A DNA stretch of 64,000 bases from Ceratothoa steindachneri (GCA_963969495.1 OZ018323.1:79308919-79372918), one strand, 5' to 3'. Shown: positions 21,901 through 33,885, counted from the first letter of the stretch. The notes: generated from the letters alone by a model not told the origin. Numbers and translations are program-made.

Positions 21901-23100
21901 ACAAAGTCAATATAATTGATGTGAGATAGAAGTGGATCATGGACAGACTAGGAACGGAACGCAGGAAGACGTGTTGGGGTGGAATGAAATAAAATTTCAG
22001 ACAAGCATCACACTCAACGGCCGCATTTTTGATTAGGTAGACCTGTCTAGCGACCGTGGGAAGTAGGTGACCTACTGTAGTTTTTAGATCACTAGGTCGT
22101 CAGCGTAGAGTGTGCTGCTAGTTAGAAATGGAAGAGAGGAAGTGACAGTGTTCATCGCATATGAGAAGAGAAAGACGCTTAAGAGCGAACTTTGGGTGAC
22201 CCCCCCCCCCATGTCATAAAAGGCTGGGGTAAGAAGAAATTATACGGACATGAAAAGAAAGGTCGAGTAAGAACTGGAAAATTAAAGTGAGTAAGAAACT
22301 ACTAAGTTAAATGGTGAACAAACTGTTGAGTAGTGTCTCAAGCAATTCAGTTTCAAAGAAAACAGCCAGCAAGGTACCACTGGACCGAAATGAGATAAGA
22401 GGATCCAGAACACTTCAAAATTAAAGGAAATCAACCTGGCAATCGGGGAACCACGAAACATAGGGACTTAGCGTGAAAGGAGAGGCGTCCCCCAAATGAT
22501 TTTTTACGAGTCGTAGCCCGGACACCGGCTTGATTACGAGCACAATGATTGTCCTACCGAGAAATAGGGAAAACTGGTGTCAACCAGATCAGGTTGTGCT
22601 GATTCAGCAGGGAAAGGAATATCAGTAAGTGAATGGGTTAGATGAGGCAGTAGGCAATTCTGTGAGAACATGGTCAGTGGACTGACAGGATGAGAGTACA
22701 TGGCTCAACACTTCTATAAAGAGGAGCCGGTCATTGTCCCCATCGCTAGTAGGAGGGATGAGATGTGGGAGTGGGTTGTCTGATGGAGACTTTGAAATTG
22801 AAACAAAGTGGAGGACCAGCCTCTGGGCAACAAATCCTTCTTCAAATAGGAATGAAGTACCGTCCATTAGGACAGGTGGGCATGTGTTGGCGGGATTCCC
22901 ACCCATGTTGCCAACGTTAAGTCAACGTCATAGAACAGTTCTTGCCTGATTCATCTTTATTTTATCAGGAGAGAGACGGGTGAGGTAGTATCCGCGAGTT
23001 GGGCGGTTCTTTGAGTGAAATGCCTGACTAAGTTGAGGAGACAATTAGGGAGGGTCTGAGGGTAAAATGTGCCCGAAGAGTGGGTATAGTATAGTGAAAA
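21901..23100 (-). pseudogene. Second LINE fragment with LYADDLVI
   Basis: GVTQSSLLSVFLFSYAMNTV, with LYADDLVI at about 22110-22085, reads like motifs B and C of a LINE distinct from the L2-like one beside it. Upstream (22906-22330) open minus-strand pieces exist but no motif is firm. A run of C at 22201-22210 shifts the frame. Assignment to a clade is not possible. Confidence 0.4.
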
Positions 23101-23159
23101 AAATGAGAAAGATAGGTGGGTAGAGTTAGCAATAAATAAGATGATCGGTTAACGTTAAC

Positions 23160-23235
23160 CTCTGGCGATGAGCGTCGTGGTAATTTTAGCGAAGAGCGCT
23201 TGATGATAGAGGTTCAAATCCAACTCCTTTATTCA
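23160..23235 (+). repeat. tRNA-like SINE head
   Basis: A good B box (GGTTCAAATCC, ~23211-23221) lies about 40 bp after GTCGTGGTAATTTTAGCG, a weak A box. No acceptor pairing was found, so it is a tRNA-derived repeat head rather than a tRNA gene. Confidence 0.45.
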
Positions 23236-23421
23236 TTTTCATATAAGGGTTAAAATAGTTTGCACTATTGTCCGTTTCTATATCTCCCATTTTCTTTCTT
23301 AAGCTTTAATGGTCCACGTAATTAATTTCCTTAGATTTTTTTCTGGGCTGTGTTACCAGTTTTCATTTCCTTGGCCTTTAAATACATCTATTATATATCA
23401 CGGTGTCATGTTATTTTAGAT

Positions 23422-23522
<101 letters not shown>

Positions 23523-23537
23523 ACAAAATTCTAACAG

Positions 23538-23781
23538 ATGGTGCGGTAAGTAGACACCAAAATTTGTTAAAAAGTGTTCAGCGTAGTTATCCAAAGAAAT
23601 TATGCTTATCCTCGTTTTCTCCTCAAAAAAAGCAAAGATCTTAAGTATAAGGTTGCTGTTTCGAATGAACTTTTGTGGGTATGCTAGAAAAGGCTAACTG
23701 AAACTTGATCTTCCCTGGTGGTAACTAGGGGGCTATAAGAAGCGGGCGGTATCATTTTGTGCTATCTGCTTACCGCACCAT
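23538..23781. mobile_element. Small MITE between microsatellites
   Basis: ATGGTGCGGTAAGTAGA (23538-23554) is the inverse of TCTGCTTACCGCACCAT (23765-23781), 16 of 17 bases matching, and they enclose 244 bp without coding capacity. The right end abuts a (TA)n tract directly. The left end is 20 bp from a (TA)n(GA)n tract. It fits a MITE that targets TA-rich DNA; the superfamily is unknown. Confidence 0.6.
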
Positions 23782-23782
23782 G

Positions 23783-23866
<84 letters not shown>
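23782..23866. repeat. (TA)n microsatellite
   Basis: About 40 TA units adjoin the right end of the MITE at 23781. Confidence 0.95.
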
Positions 23867-23868
<2 letters not shown>

Positions 23869-24454
23869 CCATGGGGGGGTTTTCCTGCATGATGGAACAG
23901 GTCATAGAGGCCGAGTGAAACAGAGTTCCTGGGACACAAATGCATTGAAATGCGAAATTACGATCTGGTAAAGAGATTCGCTCGGGGCGACAGGTAAAAG
24001 GAAGATTGGTTATGGATAAAGTTATATTTTAAAGTAATATTTATCGATTATATTCTCAATCAGAATTTAGGGCTTTCAACGGCGTTCCTAGGCGTTTTTC
24101 TAATTATTTTCTATTTTTTTCTCCCGTAGTGCTAAATTTATATTTACTGGCTTCCAATTTGTATTTCTAGTTACCGCTCGTTATCTAGCTCAAATATTGA
24201 GTCAATTTATATTAGCGAACCCATTTTGCATTTTAAGCGTTCAATAAATTGGGTACAGAAATCGCGATCAAGTGAAAGTAAATTGAGCTGTCTCAGTGGG
24301 TCTTCGTGAGATCTTTCTCTAAATTCAGGATTTAATTTCTTCACTCGTTAGATCCCCCTCCCCAATCCTAGATCTTAATCACGTAGAAAAAAAACTTGAC
24401 GACCGTAAAAAAGGGGGGTGAACAAGCGGAAGCCTCAAAATTGTCACAACTTCT
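23867..24454. other. Spacer or LINE 5' region
   Basis: No motif recognised. It may be the 5' part of the LINE that becomes recognisable at 24455. Confidence 0.4.
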
Positions 24455-25640
24455 GAGCGTTGTTGAAGCAAGACTGGAACGCCATCTGTCGGAATTGATC
24501 CGGAGATGCGATCGTCTAACTGTTATCCCTGGAGATTTTAATTCATCACCAACAGGTTGAAAAAATTTGATTAGGCGAATATTTATTGAATGTTTTCAGG
24601 ATTAACTTAAGGAGATGGCAAATCAGCCAACTCATGGAGCTAGTCCTAACCGATTAGGATTTTTAGTTAAGAAACTTTTAGTTGGGGAAGATTAGGCAAT
24701 AGTGATAGTTCGATTTACTTTGGGTAATAAGACGAGCATGTTGGAAAAAATGTAGAAAATTCTAAATTTCCACAAGGAGAATTATGACTACGTAGCTTAT
24801 TTGAACAAATTTATTGGGATGAGTTCAGAGATAGGAATGGAATGCTTATGAGATGTGCGATACTTTCAAACAAGTTTGAAATATGATACAGGAATGATTT
24901 ATCCCAGAGAAGATGCTTAGAGAATAAACAGGAAACCATTATGGTGGGATAACGATATAGCTAGCTTAATTAGGAAAAAAGGAGGAGCTTTTAAAATTAC
25001 AAGAAAATAATAGGGTGCCTAACCTAAACACGTATAGAAAAGTTAAAAATGGTTTGAACAAGATAAAAAAAAAAGTAAAAGTCTTTCTGAAATTAGGTTA
25101 GCACACAATAGTAATAGAGATGAAAGAAAGTTTTTTTAATTATTATAAAATAATTAAAAGGGTCGATCAAGATATACTAATGCCTATAAAGTGGAGCTGA
25201 ACATTAAATAAAATAATGAGGAACTGGGTGAGGTGTTCAATAAGAATTTTATATTAGTGTTTACTAGAGAAGATCAGGTCATTTTTAACCTAATAAGGAT
25301 ATGGCACAAGGAAATGTTAAAGAGAGAAATTATTCTTAATAGGGAACGTTTTAAAGAACTTATAAATGGATTAGATGTTAACAAAGCCATGGGTCCTGAT
25401 AATATATATTCTATGATTATTAAGGAGGTTGAGGAAAGTGTTTCACTTGCTCTTAAGAAGATATTTATTAGATCTCTTAGATTTGGGGAGGAAACAAAAA
25501 CCCCCAGAGAACTGGAAAGGAGCTAATGTAGTTCCAATCTTCAAAAAAGGAAAAAAAGATGAATCTAATAACTATACGCTAGTAAGTCTAACTTTAAGTG
25601 TATGTAAATTACTTGAGAAGGTAGTTAAAGGTAGTTAATT
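24455..25640 (+). pseudogene. CR1/L2-like LINE, endonuclease and RT start
   Basis: VEARLERHLSELI then VIPGDFNSSPTG (~24520) is the GDFN block of an APE endonuclease. NRKPLWWDNDI (~24930) is the usual linker. GLDVNKAMGPDNIYSMIIKE (25369-25428) and KRSKN-like NVVPIFKKGKKDESNNYTLV (~25530) are the RT fingers. The frame ends at VCKLLEKVVKG (~25635), where unrelated repeat DNA begins. The C-terminal part of what may be the same LINE reappears at 29818. Confidence 0.7.
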
Positions 25641-26685
25641 TTTTTTAAATGTTATTTTTTCAAACTTTATTTAAATTTTAAAATAGCTTCTGTAAGTATG
25701 CACAACCAGCTTGCCAAAGTGTTGTATCATATTGGCCTACATTGTATAAGCGAGTGCAACATTGCTTTGGATGACAGATCTAGTGTTGGCGTAGGCGAAC
25801 CTGTTTTAATAATAGTTTCTCTTTCATTATAAGTCATCGCACTGAACTTTATATTTAATAATTTGTTAATAATGCAATCGCATTTTCTCACAACTGATTT
25901 GCATCTTTTGTTTAAAAGGGAGGTTATCACTTAAAAAAATGAATAAACAATACACCACACTTATGTAAAACGCACTGCTTCAGGGCTACTGGGCTACATA
26001 TCTCAAAGATACCAAAAATGACACTATAGGACCGCCAGAATCCCGGAAATATTAACAAAATGCTTAAGATTTAAGAGCTTAACCATACTCGTACTAGAGT
26101 TTTTGCTGTTTAACTGCTTTCTTTCTCAGAACCGGTATTTAAATATAACCTAAAAATATGTTTAAGCTTCATATCATAATAATAGTTACGTCAATGTTTC
26201 TTGGATATTTTGTTGCTTTTTCCTAGATTCTGGCAACCGACAGGATTGCCAGAGCAAAGCTAAATTTGCTACCTTTTCCGTATACAAATAGGTTATTTTT
26301 TTCGTAATTCTAACACGGCGTTACAATATCTAAATAAAAATCATAAAATTCTAATGACTGTATATTAGTGCTAAGAAAGGCAAAACATATTTTAAACTAT
26401 TAATTCCAAAGCACCAAAAGGCAGAACTACTACTGAAATTAAGAGAAAAAAAAGGGTAGAAATCTCGACGAAAAGGATGAATTTCTCCAATTGCAGTTAG
26501 GCTCGTCAGTGTCTAACGCCAGTTCGATTGAAAGTAAACGGTACCGTATACACTATAAGGGTATAGGCAAGCATAAATGTGAACATAAAATTGATTCTGC
26601 TGTCATATTAATTGTTGGGGTGTAATTTCTTTTTCTCTTCTTCTTAAATAGAGGAAGCATTGGTTCCATTGACTGCACGCCACTG
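25641..26685. mobile_element. Non-autonomous hAT element, copy 2, left end missing
   Basis: From ~25680 the sequence parallels 20040-20991 for about 950 bp (for example ATAGCTTCTGTAAGTATGCA in both) and ends GACTGCACGCCACTG at 26685. The first ~130 bp, with the left terminus, are absent and the copy starts abruptly next to LINE sequence. No left target duplication can be checked. Confidence 0.75.
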
Positions 26686-26782
26686 TTATCTTACACAACA
26701 TTGATAATAAATAACAGTATCTTACACAGGAGTGAGCACTAACTCTATCAGATCCGAATTTTTTCCACACATCAGAAAATTA
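26686..26782. mobile_element. MITE B, left piece (interrupted copy)
   Basis: This 97-bp piece aligns with 58065-58173 of the complete MITE B copy (shared CTAACTCTATCAGATCC and ACATTGAT/ATTATTGAT neighbours). It ends with TTA, the target site of the transposon inserted at 26783. The first ~90 bp of MITE B are missing next to the hAT copy. Confidence 0.75.
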
Positions 26783-29557
26783 CACTGGTCTGCGTCAAAA
26801 ATGTTCCTGAGGGTTTCATAGGTGATTCTTAATGAAATTTGTTTCCCAAATCCAAATCAAGCATTCATATTGCTCAATCAGGTCTAGTTTTTAAGATACA
26901 GACCAAGCTCTCTAAATGGCGTTAGAGAGTTCAGTCTCTAGCTGACCGCGAGCGCAAGTGGTTGTGTGTTGCTTGCTCACTCTCCAACTAAGTGTTGTTT
27001 TTTTAATCCATGACTTTTCTCATCTATGAACAGTGTTTAAAGTATATTTCTAAAACTTTATTTATCTTTGTGAATTTTTTTGCAGGCAAATACATTAGCA
27101 AAACTCCTTATATTTCATAAAAATGAATAGAAAGTGTAAAAACAGTCCTGATAGATTTTGTTTTGTTTGTGGAAAGGTAACTTTTAGTGACCAGCAATGC
27201 ACTATAACGCCGTTAGTAAAGTTTCTTTACAATGCTTATTTTGGAATAAGGCTAGGTGATCAAGACAAAAACTTTGCTCCACATATGTGCTGCAAAGCCT
27301 GTGTCATAACCTTAAGACGCTGGAGTGAGGGCAAAACGAACTGTTTGTCATTTGGTGTACCTATGGTGTGGAGAGAAGGCAAGGACCACATTACAGACTG
27401 CTATTTTTGCAGGACAAATCTTAAAGGTGAGATAATTACTTTAACAATATAGTCCTTGACAAATCTAGAAATGTTTATACAAATCTTTTGGTAGCCTATT
27501 AAAATTGTAATTGTGTATAAAAATAGTGTATTATGCTGGTAGAAAAATTGTGGTTAAATTGTATATAAAAATTGATTGTATTTAAAAATTGTAAATTTTC
27601 CTGGTATGAAAAATGTGTATAAAAATGTGGAAACGAGGGTCGAGTGAATTAAAAGTATGTAAATTAAGTATGCGAAACTTTTTTTCAGGTGTCAATAAGA
27701 AGAACAAACACACTGTAGTCTATCCTGATGTTCCTTCTGCCATTAAACCACAACCACATGGTCCAGGAGTTCCAGTTCCTTCTCCACCTAAAAATACTGA
27801 GCTACAAGACAATATAGAAGATATAGAAGTGGATGACACTGACACTTCAGTGACATATCAGCCTACGTCTACAATGACTTTGCCAAGACCACTCACTCAA
27901 GGTCAATTAAATGACTTGACTAGAGATCTTGGTCTTTCTAAAGAGAACGCACAACTTCTTGCATCCCGTGTTAGTGAGAGCAACCTCCTCTCTCAAGAAA
28001 CTACATACTTTTGGTTCAGAAATAGAGACGAAGAGTTTCAAAAGTTCTTTGCAGTTGATTCTTGCAGCTCTTTGGTGTATTGCAATGATGTAAAAGGTTT
28101 AATTGAGGCACTTGGCGTTCCTTACCAACCAAGTGAATGGAGGCTCTTTATTGATTTTTCTAGCAGAAGTTTGAAGGCAGTACTCTTAAATATTGGCAAT
28201 AAAATGGCATCTGTACCTATTGGCCATTCAGTTCAGTTAACAGAAAGCTACGAAAATATGAAAGTATTGATTAATACAATCAAGTACTCTAACCAGAACT
28301 GGTTAATATGTGGTGATCTCAAGGTAAGATATATTTTACTCTTTTGAACTTGTTAAATATTTCAAGGAATGTTTGTTTCTAAATACCAATGACAGAAGGA
28401 TATTATACATATATTAGTTTCTCCCGACCCCTAATAAACTTAGTGAAAATTGCCTATGCAAAAAATAGAAGTTCTTAGAAACCATGTATCAATATGCATC
28501 AATATGTTTTCTTTCAGGTTGTGTGCCTTCTTCTTGGGATGCAAGGAGGCTACACAAAATATCCATGCTTCATGTGCTTATGGGATAGCCGGGCGGATAG
28601 TCTTCACTATAAACAAAAAGACTGGCCATCTCGAGAGGCATTCCAAATTGGCTGCCACAATGTGGTAGCTCAACCTCTAGTCCCTCCCCAAAATGTTTTA
28701 CTGCCTCCTCTTCATATAAAGCTTGGCCTGATAAAGAACTTTGTCAAAGCACTGAATAAAGAAGGCCAAGCTTTTAAGTATCTACTGCAAAAATTCCCAC
28801 AGATCAGTGATGCCAAGCTCCATGCAGGCATATTTGATGGTCCCCAAATTAGAACTCTGTTAAAGGACAAGCATTTTTACACCAATAGGGAAGCCAGTGA
28901 ACAAGAAGCATGGCGAGTGTTTAGTAAAGTAATCGACGGTTTTCTGGGAAATAAACGAAGCTCAGAATATATCTCACATGTAAATGAGCTTATGAAAAGC
29001 TTCGAAAAAATGGGAGCTCGCATGTCGATAAAAATGCATTTTATCCAGTCACATCTTGACTATTTTCCGGCAAACTGTGGAGATTATAGCGAGGAACAAG
29101 GAGAAAGATTTCACCAAGACATAAAGACAATGGAGACAAGATATCAAGGACGCTGGGACATCAACATGTTAGCTGACTATTGCTGGTGTCTTAAACGCGA
29201 CGAACCAACATCGCTTCACAAGCGGAAGTCATCAAGGACTTCTTTTCTTGGAAAATAGTTTCTTTGCAATCCTGGGTAAGCTCATAAGTAGTCTGTAAGT
29301 TTAAAATTAATTGAAAGAAAGTCGAATTGAGTCGGTATTTTTTTTATTACAAGTAATTGTAATTTATTAAATAACTTTTATATAAATAAAGGAATTTTTC
29401 AAAAATGGCCCTTTTCTAAAAACAGTAGTGCGCTGTATCTCAAAAACCAGACCTGATTGAGCAAAATGAATGTCATATTTCAATTTAGGAGAACAATTTC
29501 GTTAGGAATCACTAAAGAAAACCGCAGGAACAGAATCTTTTTAAACGCAGGCCTGTG
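26783..29557 (+). mobile_element. DNA transposon with ~120-bp TIRs and TTA target duplication
   Basis: The left end CACTGGTCTGCGTCAAAAAT and the inverse of the right end CACAGGCCTGCGTTTAAAAA start imperfect terminal inverted repeats. These continue for 119 bp (26783-26901) and 125 bp (29433-29557), with GCTCAATCAGGTCT near their inner ends. TTA flanks both sides (26780-26782, 29558-29560). The related MITE B copy at 57976-58466 has the uninterrupted sequence with a single TTA, which proves the insertion and its limits. One spliced gene fills the interior. A 3-bp TTA duplication is shared with PIF/Harbinger (TWA), but the protein does not look like that family. The superfamily is not assigned. 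Confidence 0.85.
27123..29258 (+). CDS. Putative transposase, three exons, intact
   Basis: Exons 27123-27426, 27689-28323 and 28518-29258 join in frame, with GT/AG introns after Lys101 (phase 1) and Lys313 (phase 0), into 559 residues without a stop. The N-terminus has paired cysteines (RFCFVCGK; HMCCKACV; CYFC near the first junction), probably a zinc-binding DNA-recognition module. A Pro/acidic linker (~115-155) follows, then TQGQLNDLTRDLGLSKENA. Conserved blocks hold candidate catalytic residues: Asp257 in WRLFIDFSSRSLKAVLL, Asp311 in LICGDLKVV and Glu509 in EEQGERFHQDI. A CxxC (330-333) lies just after the second Asp. I recognise the family as multicopy and uncharacterised in arthropods and cnidarians. 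The transposase role is inferred from its position between TIRs and the D-D-E layout. The ATG at 27123 is chosen because the family begins MNRKCKN. Confidence 0.85.
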
Positions 29558-29817
29558 TTATGAATTGTAGTTGCTGGACGACAGCTAAGGTGTAATACTG
29601 AATTTAAAAAAATATTCTTGACATTTACCTCTATTTTAGACATGTATCATATAAGATACATTCGATAGCAACGGTTAAAAACTGTTTATATATATTTATA
29701 TAATCAAATAACATCTGAATAGCATAATACAAGTATGGCTTAAATAAAGAAATATGAACATAAAAGGGTCTGAAATTTGGAGGGGAGGTTTAGCCCCCCT
29801 CCAAATTTCCGCGCCTG
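29558..29817. mobile_element. MITE B, right piece (interrupted copy)
   Basis: After the TTA duplication the sequence again follows MITE B (58174-58466): CAGCTAAGGTGTAATACTGA and ATACAAGTATGGCTTAA are shared. It ends TCCGCGCCTG at 29817. A perfect 14-bp stem lies just before the end (29772-29785 with 29796-29809, 10-base loop). Confidence 0.8.
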
Positions 29818-30330
29818 ATGGGAAACCAAAATGGGGAATTTAGTTATGAATTGAGATATTACTGGTTAAACTCCGCTGAAGATGAGAGGGATGCAGGAGT
29901 AGTAATAGATCGGTCATTGAGATTCTCTAAGCAGTGCTTAGAACCTAGTAATAAGGCCAATATGGTATTAGGCTTTATCAATAGAAGTGTTAGTTATAAA
30001 ATTAATGAAGTTATTCTCAAGCTATCTAACTTATGTTAGACCACACCTGGAATATTGTATCCAGCCATGGTCCCCACATCATAAGCAGGATATTCTATAG
30101 GCAGTACAATGGAGCACAACCAAAATGATACCTTCCTTGAGACACCTTAATTATACAGATAGGTTGAGGGTACTTTCATTTAAAAGGTGCTTAAGAGGTG
30201 GTATGATTCATCTTATGAAAATATTTTAGGATACTGATAAAATATAAATAGGAAAGTTTTTGTGCTGGAGACTGATGATAGGAGAAGAGAGGTCAGTCAC
30301 TCTCTGAAAATGAAAAAAATCTCGATGTAA
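29818..30330 (+). pseudogene. CR1/L2-like LINE C-terminus
   Basis: GNQNGEFSYELRYYWLN, ERDAGVVIDRSLRFSKQCLE and ANMVLGFINRSVSYK are the post-catalytic RT blocks. A shifted VRPHLEYC-like block (~30035) and the basic C-terminal end follow. It starts exactly where MITE B ends. Together with 24455-25640 it may be one LINE lacking roughly 200 residues of the RT core, including the catalytic FADD/YADD. Confidence 0.7.
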
Positions 30331-30699
30331 TAAGCTGAACATGATATTGTGGGCTCATATTTATATATGATTTAATAGCTCCTGCATGTTTGGGATCATG
30401 TGTTATAAACTCAATATGATCACTTCGATGGGCACAAATGTTTTTTTTCATATTTTATATTTATTTTACTCATGCAAAGTATATTTAAATAATGAATGTG
30501 CATAAACACTTTTTGCTATATGAACCATTCGAAATTTGTGGATATAAATGACTGTCTTCTGTGCTATCCCCACCAACATGGGTATGATATCTGCAAGTAA
30601 TCCGAAGGGTTAAAACTTTGGATCCTATAAACATTGAATGTTCAACAGGTTAGAGATGGTAAATAACTCGAGATCAAGTCTACTGTCCTAAACATTGGG
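30331..30699. other. AT-rich spacer
   Basis: Nothing coding. A ~25-bp block at 30573-30597 (ACCAACATGGGTATGAT) recurs inverted near 31229-31255, on the far side of the next LINE fragment. Confidence 0.45.
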
Positions 30700-31225
30700 T
30701 CTGTTAGAACATAAGAAAGAAAGGAGTCAGCAAAGGGCTGATCGAGCTAAGTTCAGTCCCACCTCGCAGCATCCTCATCCATAAATCTATCCAACCTATT
30801 CTTAAAACTCCGCAGGGAGGACACTTCTATCACATGACTAGTGAGCCTATTCCATTCATCTAGCACTCGATTTTGTAAACCACTTTTTACCATTCTCTTT
30901 CCTAAATCTAAACTTGTCTAGCCTAAACCCATTGCTACGTGTCCTACCCTGTTCGATAAAAATGAGAACCTTACCTATTTTACCCTTATTATAACCTTTT
31001 ATCCACTTGAAGACTTCAATCAAGTCCCCTCTTGAACCCTTTTCCTTTCTAACTTATGAAGATTTAGTCTCTTAAGCCTTTCACCAAAAGGTAATCTCCT
31101 CAACCCATCCATCATCTTAGTCATCCTTCTTTGCACAGACTCGAGCAAACCATTATCCACCCTATAATATGGTGACCAAAATTACACCGCATAATCAATA
31201 TGACGCTTAATTAATGCCAGGTACA
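30700..31225 (-). pseudogene. LINE 3' end (L2/CR1-like C-terminus)
   Basis: On the minus strand: DLIEVFKWIKGYNKGKIGKV (~31030-30970), EQGRTRSNGFRLDKFRFRKE (~30955-30895), then MEWNRLTSHVIE and SLRSFKNRLDRFMDED (to ~30760). This is the well-preserved last ~130 residues of a CR1/L2-type ORF2. Upstream (31225-31060) only a degraded VxxxLxYxxxLWSP-like piece is left. Confidence 0.8.
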
Positions 31226-33530
31226 TGCCAGAGATCATACCCATGTCGGTGGGAATAGTCATTTTATATCCACACTCCTCCTAATAGACTCCAATACCCT
31301 ATGAGAACTGGATGGGCTCATTTTTGACACATTTGTAAGGGGTACAAGTAATCAGAAGCACATATATGTGCAGGGATGGATGACAAGATGTGAGAGGGTG
31401 TAGAACACCTTCAGATGCGGCCCACGATGAAACAAGAGCTTCGTACAAAGGGCAAATCTATGAGTCAAGTAGTAATAAAATAGCACAAAGTAGAACTCAA
31501 AGAGCACAACAAGTCCAATAAGAACACCGAAATAGAAACAAAAACGACCACTTTAAGAGCACAAATTAACACTGTTTAATAAATTCAAATTACCATGTAA
31601 ATACCACAGCAGAACTACACATGAAGACCCGCATTGTGAATCAAATTTAGTGCCTCCATGGAAGAAGGGTTTGTTAGAGGGAAGTGGGAGCTAGCGGTCA
31701 CCTCTTCATTCTCCGAGACGGGCGTTTGGCTGGGGTCCAGCACCCAGGGCTAACATGGGGTCTTAGAGCGGTTCTTCTCTCAACACAGCGTGGGTGACTC
31801 GGTCGGTTATCACCAATTTATCTAACGAGAAGATTGTACTTTTGAGTTCGTCCACGAGTTCTTGTCATTCTCGATCCCCCCTGTCCCTCCCCACCCCCTC
31901 CCAGCGATGCCCCTCTTGGATGCTGTCAGAGTAAAATCATAAAATTGACTAAATTCTTCCTTTCCCCTCTTCAGTAAGCGCAATGCCGTCGTTATTCACT
32001 ATCGATAACTCTGGTTATTTTTTCAATATGTATTTTTTTGTATTCTGAAAAGGGACATGGGTAATCCAACGAAGAACTCAAGTCAGGAGATAAATATCGA
32101 AAGGTAGGACAGACAAGAGAAGAGAAAGGGGAAAAAGACAAAGACCAGGGTAATTAGCCCCCTAGTAGGGGGCTAGGAAGAGAACGATATGTCACCATAC
32201 AGACAGGAGCGCCACATACATACATGCATATCTACCTACATCCGTGTACACGTTACGAGAAGAAGACCGTCTCCTTGAAATGAGGGGGTATACATTTACG
32301 TCGAGCCCTGGTCAGGGAGGAAGGGGGGTGGGGGGCTCAAGCCCGTAACACAAACGCTCCCAAAAATCGTGTTTTTTTTTAGGGAGGGGGAAAGTATCCT
32401 CTTTGGTGTATGTGTGAGTGACAGATAATGAGAGAGGTGATATGTTTGTGTGTCTGTGAATTGGTGGGATAGTGATGTGTGTATGAGGAAACAGTGCATT
32501 TATGGCTGATAAGGGAGTGTGAGTGCATTTGTGTATACATATAGGTATAAAAAAAGATGGGACGTGTAGCTGTAGAGGCATACGTATGTGTATGTATGTA
32601 TATCTTCCTCACACGCAGGCGGGGGGGGGGGGATAAAGGGTGTCGTAAACCAGGGAATTGAAGAAGGAGGGAGGTGGAGATGCGTGGTGGGAGGGGAGTG
32701 GGGGTGAGTTGTAATGGGGAATCGCGTTGGGTGGTCCGCGGACCAAAGCAAACAGGGAGCAAATCAAGGCACAGATCCTCGTCGCGTCTTGGGTGGTCCG
32801 ACGACCACCCAAGCGCTGCCACAACACTTCGATCACTTCTCAAAACCATCGCTCACAAAGGCCGTCTTTCAAACAACCGCTCACCCACCATCATACCCTC
32901 GCGCTTACCTTCCTTCATTTCCACCAACAGGCAGACAAGTCAGCCAGTAAGATAGACACTACTTTCATACCTAACTATTCCATACATCATTCATACAAGC
33001 TCGCATGTCTTTTATAGAACATACCCCGCCCCCTTCACATACACACAGGCCCGTTCACTGGTGTCTGTATGCGTGTGTAGATGGGCAGGGGCCTGGATCC
33101 CTGAGAGTAGCTCCTTGTAGTAGAAGTGAGTCGTGAAGTTGGAAGAAATGAGACACCAACACACACGAGGCGGGACGGATTCTCTCCCACATAATGAGTA
33201 TTAAATTTATACTTTACATACGTATACATTATATACGAACATACACACATACACTTCGAAGGGTAGAAAGACAGAACGAAAGAGAGATAATATGAGACGC
33301 GACATATTGGACTTGTAATTCCTTGCGTGCGCATGTGTGTAAGTGTATTAAGGGTGAATTAGAATGAAAGGAAATTAGACGCGAGGAGTGGGAAAAGGCG
33401 GATGACGATCGAGGGGGTGATGAGGAATGAAAAGGTTTGGGATCTAGTCAAAAATTAGGGCCTTTTCTGGAACTAATTGGGGAACAGAATTTCATTTATG
33501 ACATCCAATACACGCACTCGCACACACTTC
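31226..33530. other. Non-coding stretch, G/T-rich in part
   Basis: No motif recognised on either strand. Purine- and TG-rich stretches (32280-32720) with short G runs produce several overlapping long frames on the minus strand that look like by-products of composition. Confidence 0.5.
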
Positions 33531-33577
33531 ATCCGTGTGTGTCTGTGTGTGTGTGTGTGTGTCTCTCTCTCTCTCTT
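33531..33577. repeat. (GT)n(CT)n microsatellite
   Basis: An interrupted run of GT units is followed by CT units. Confidence 0.9.
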
Positions 33578-33799
33578 ACTACAAATCATGCTCTAATTCT
33601 GATATTTGAATTACTGACTGTCTGGTGGCTTTTCAAGGTGGTGAACTTTGTCCTTAACGGATGAGTTAGATCGTCACTTTCTATTTATTTTCCCTTTCTT
33701 TTTATTTATTTATTTCTTCATTTAATGTTGGCCATCACCTTCATTCTTTCCAAACGAAACCAACCCTAGTGTGAGGCTTTTCGTCTTTGGGCGGAAAAA

Positions 33800-33885
33800 G
33801 GCCGCAAGTGGGTTCAGTTGGGAGAATATTGGAATGACTGACGTTTCCATGCTCCAACTCCAGGGTTCGATCTGCATCATAAGGG
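33800..33885 (+). repeat. Possible tRNA-like SINE head
   Basis: GTGGGTTCAGTTGGGAGAAT resembles an A box and GGGTTCGATCTGC a B box, about 50 bp apart. Pairing outside the boxes is poor, so this is tentative. Confidence 0.35.

Noticed and set aside
26783..29557. Assignment to PIF/Harbinger from the TTA duplication
   Set aside because: The protein lacks the recognisable Harbinger nuclease blocks and no separate Myb-like gene is present; the duplication alone is not enough.
29772..29817. Helitron 3' end, because of the terminal hairpin
   Set aside because: The sequence after the hairpin is not CTRR, and the complete copy shows an 8-bp duplication and CAG/CTG-like ends, which fit a hAT-type MITE.
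32296..33017. Several overlapping 70-156 codon frames on both strands
   Set aside because: They arise from TG/CA- and G-rich low-complexity sequence; none has a conserved motif.
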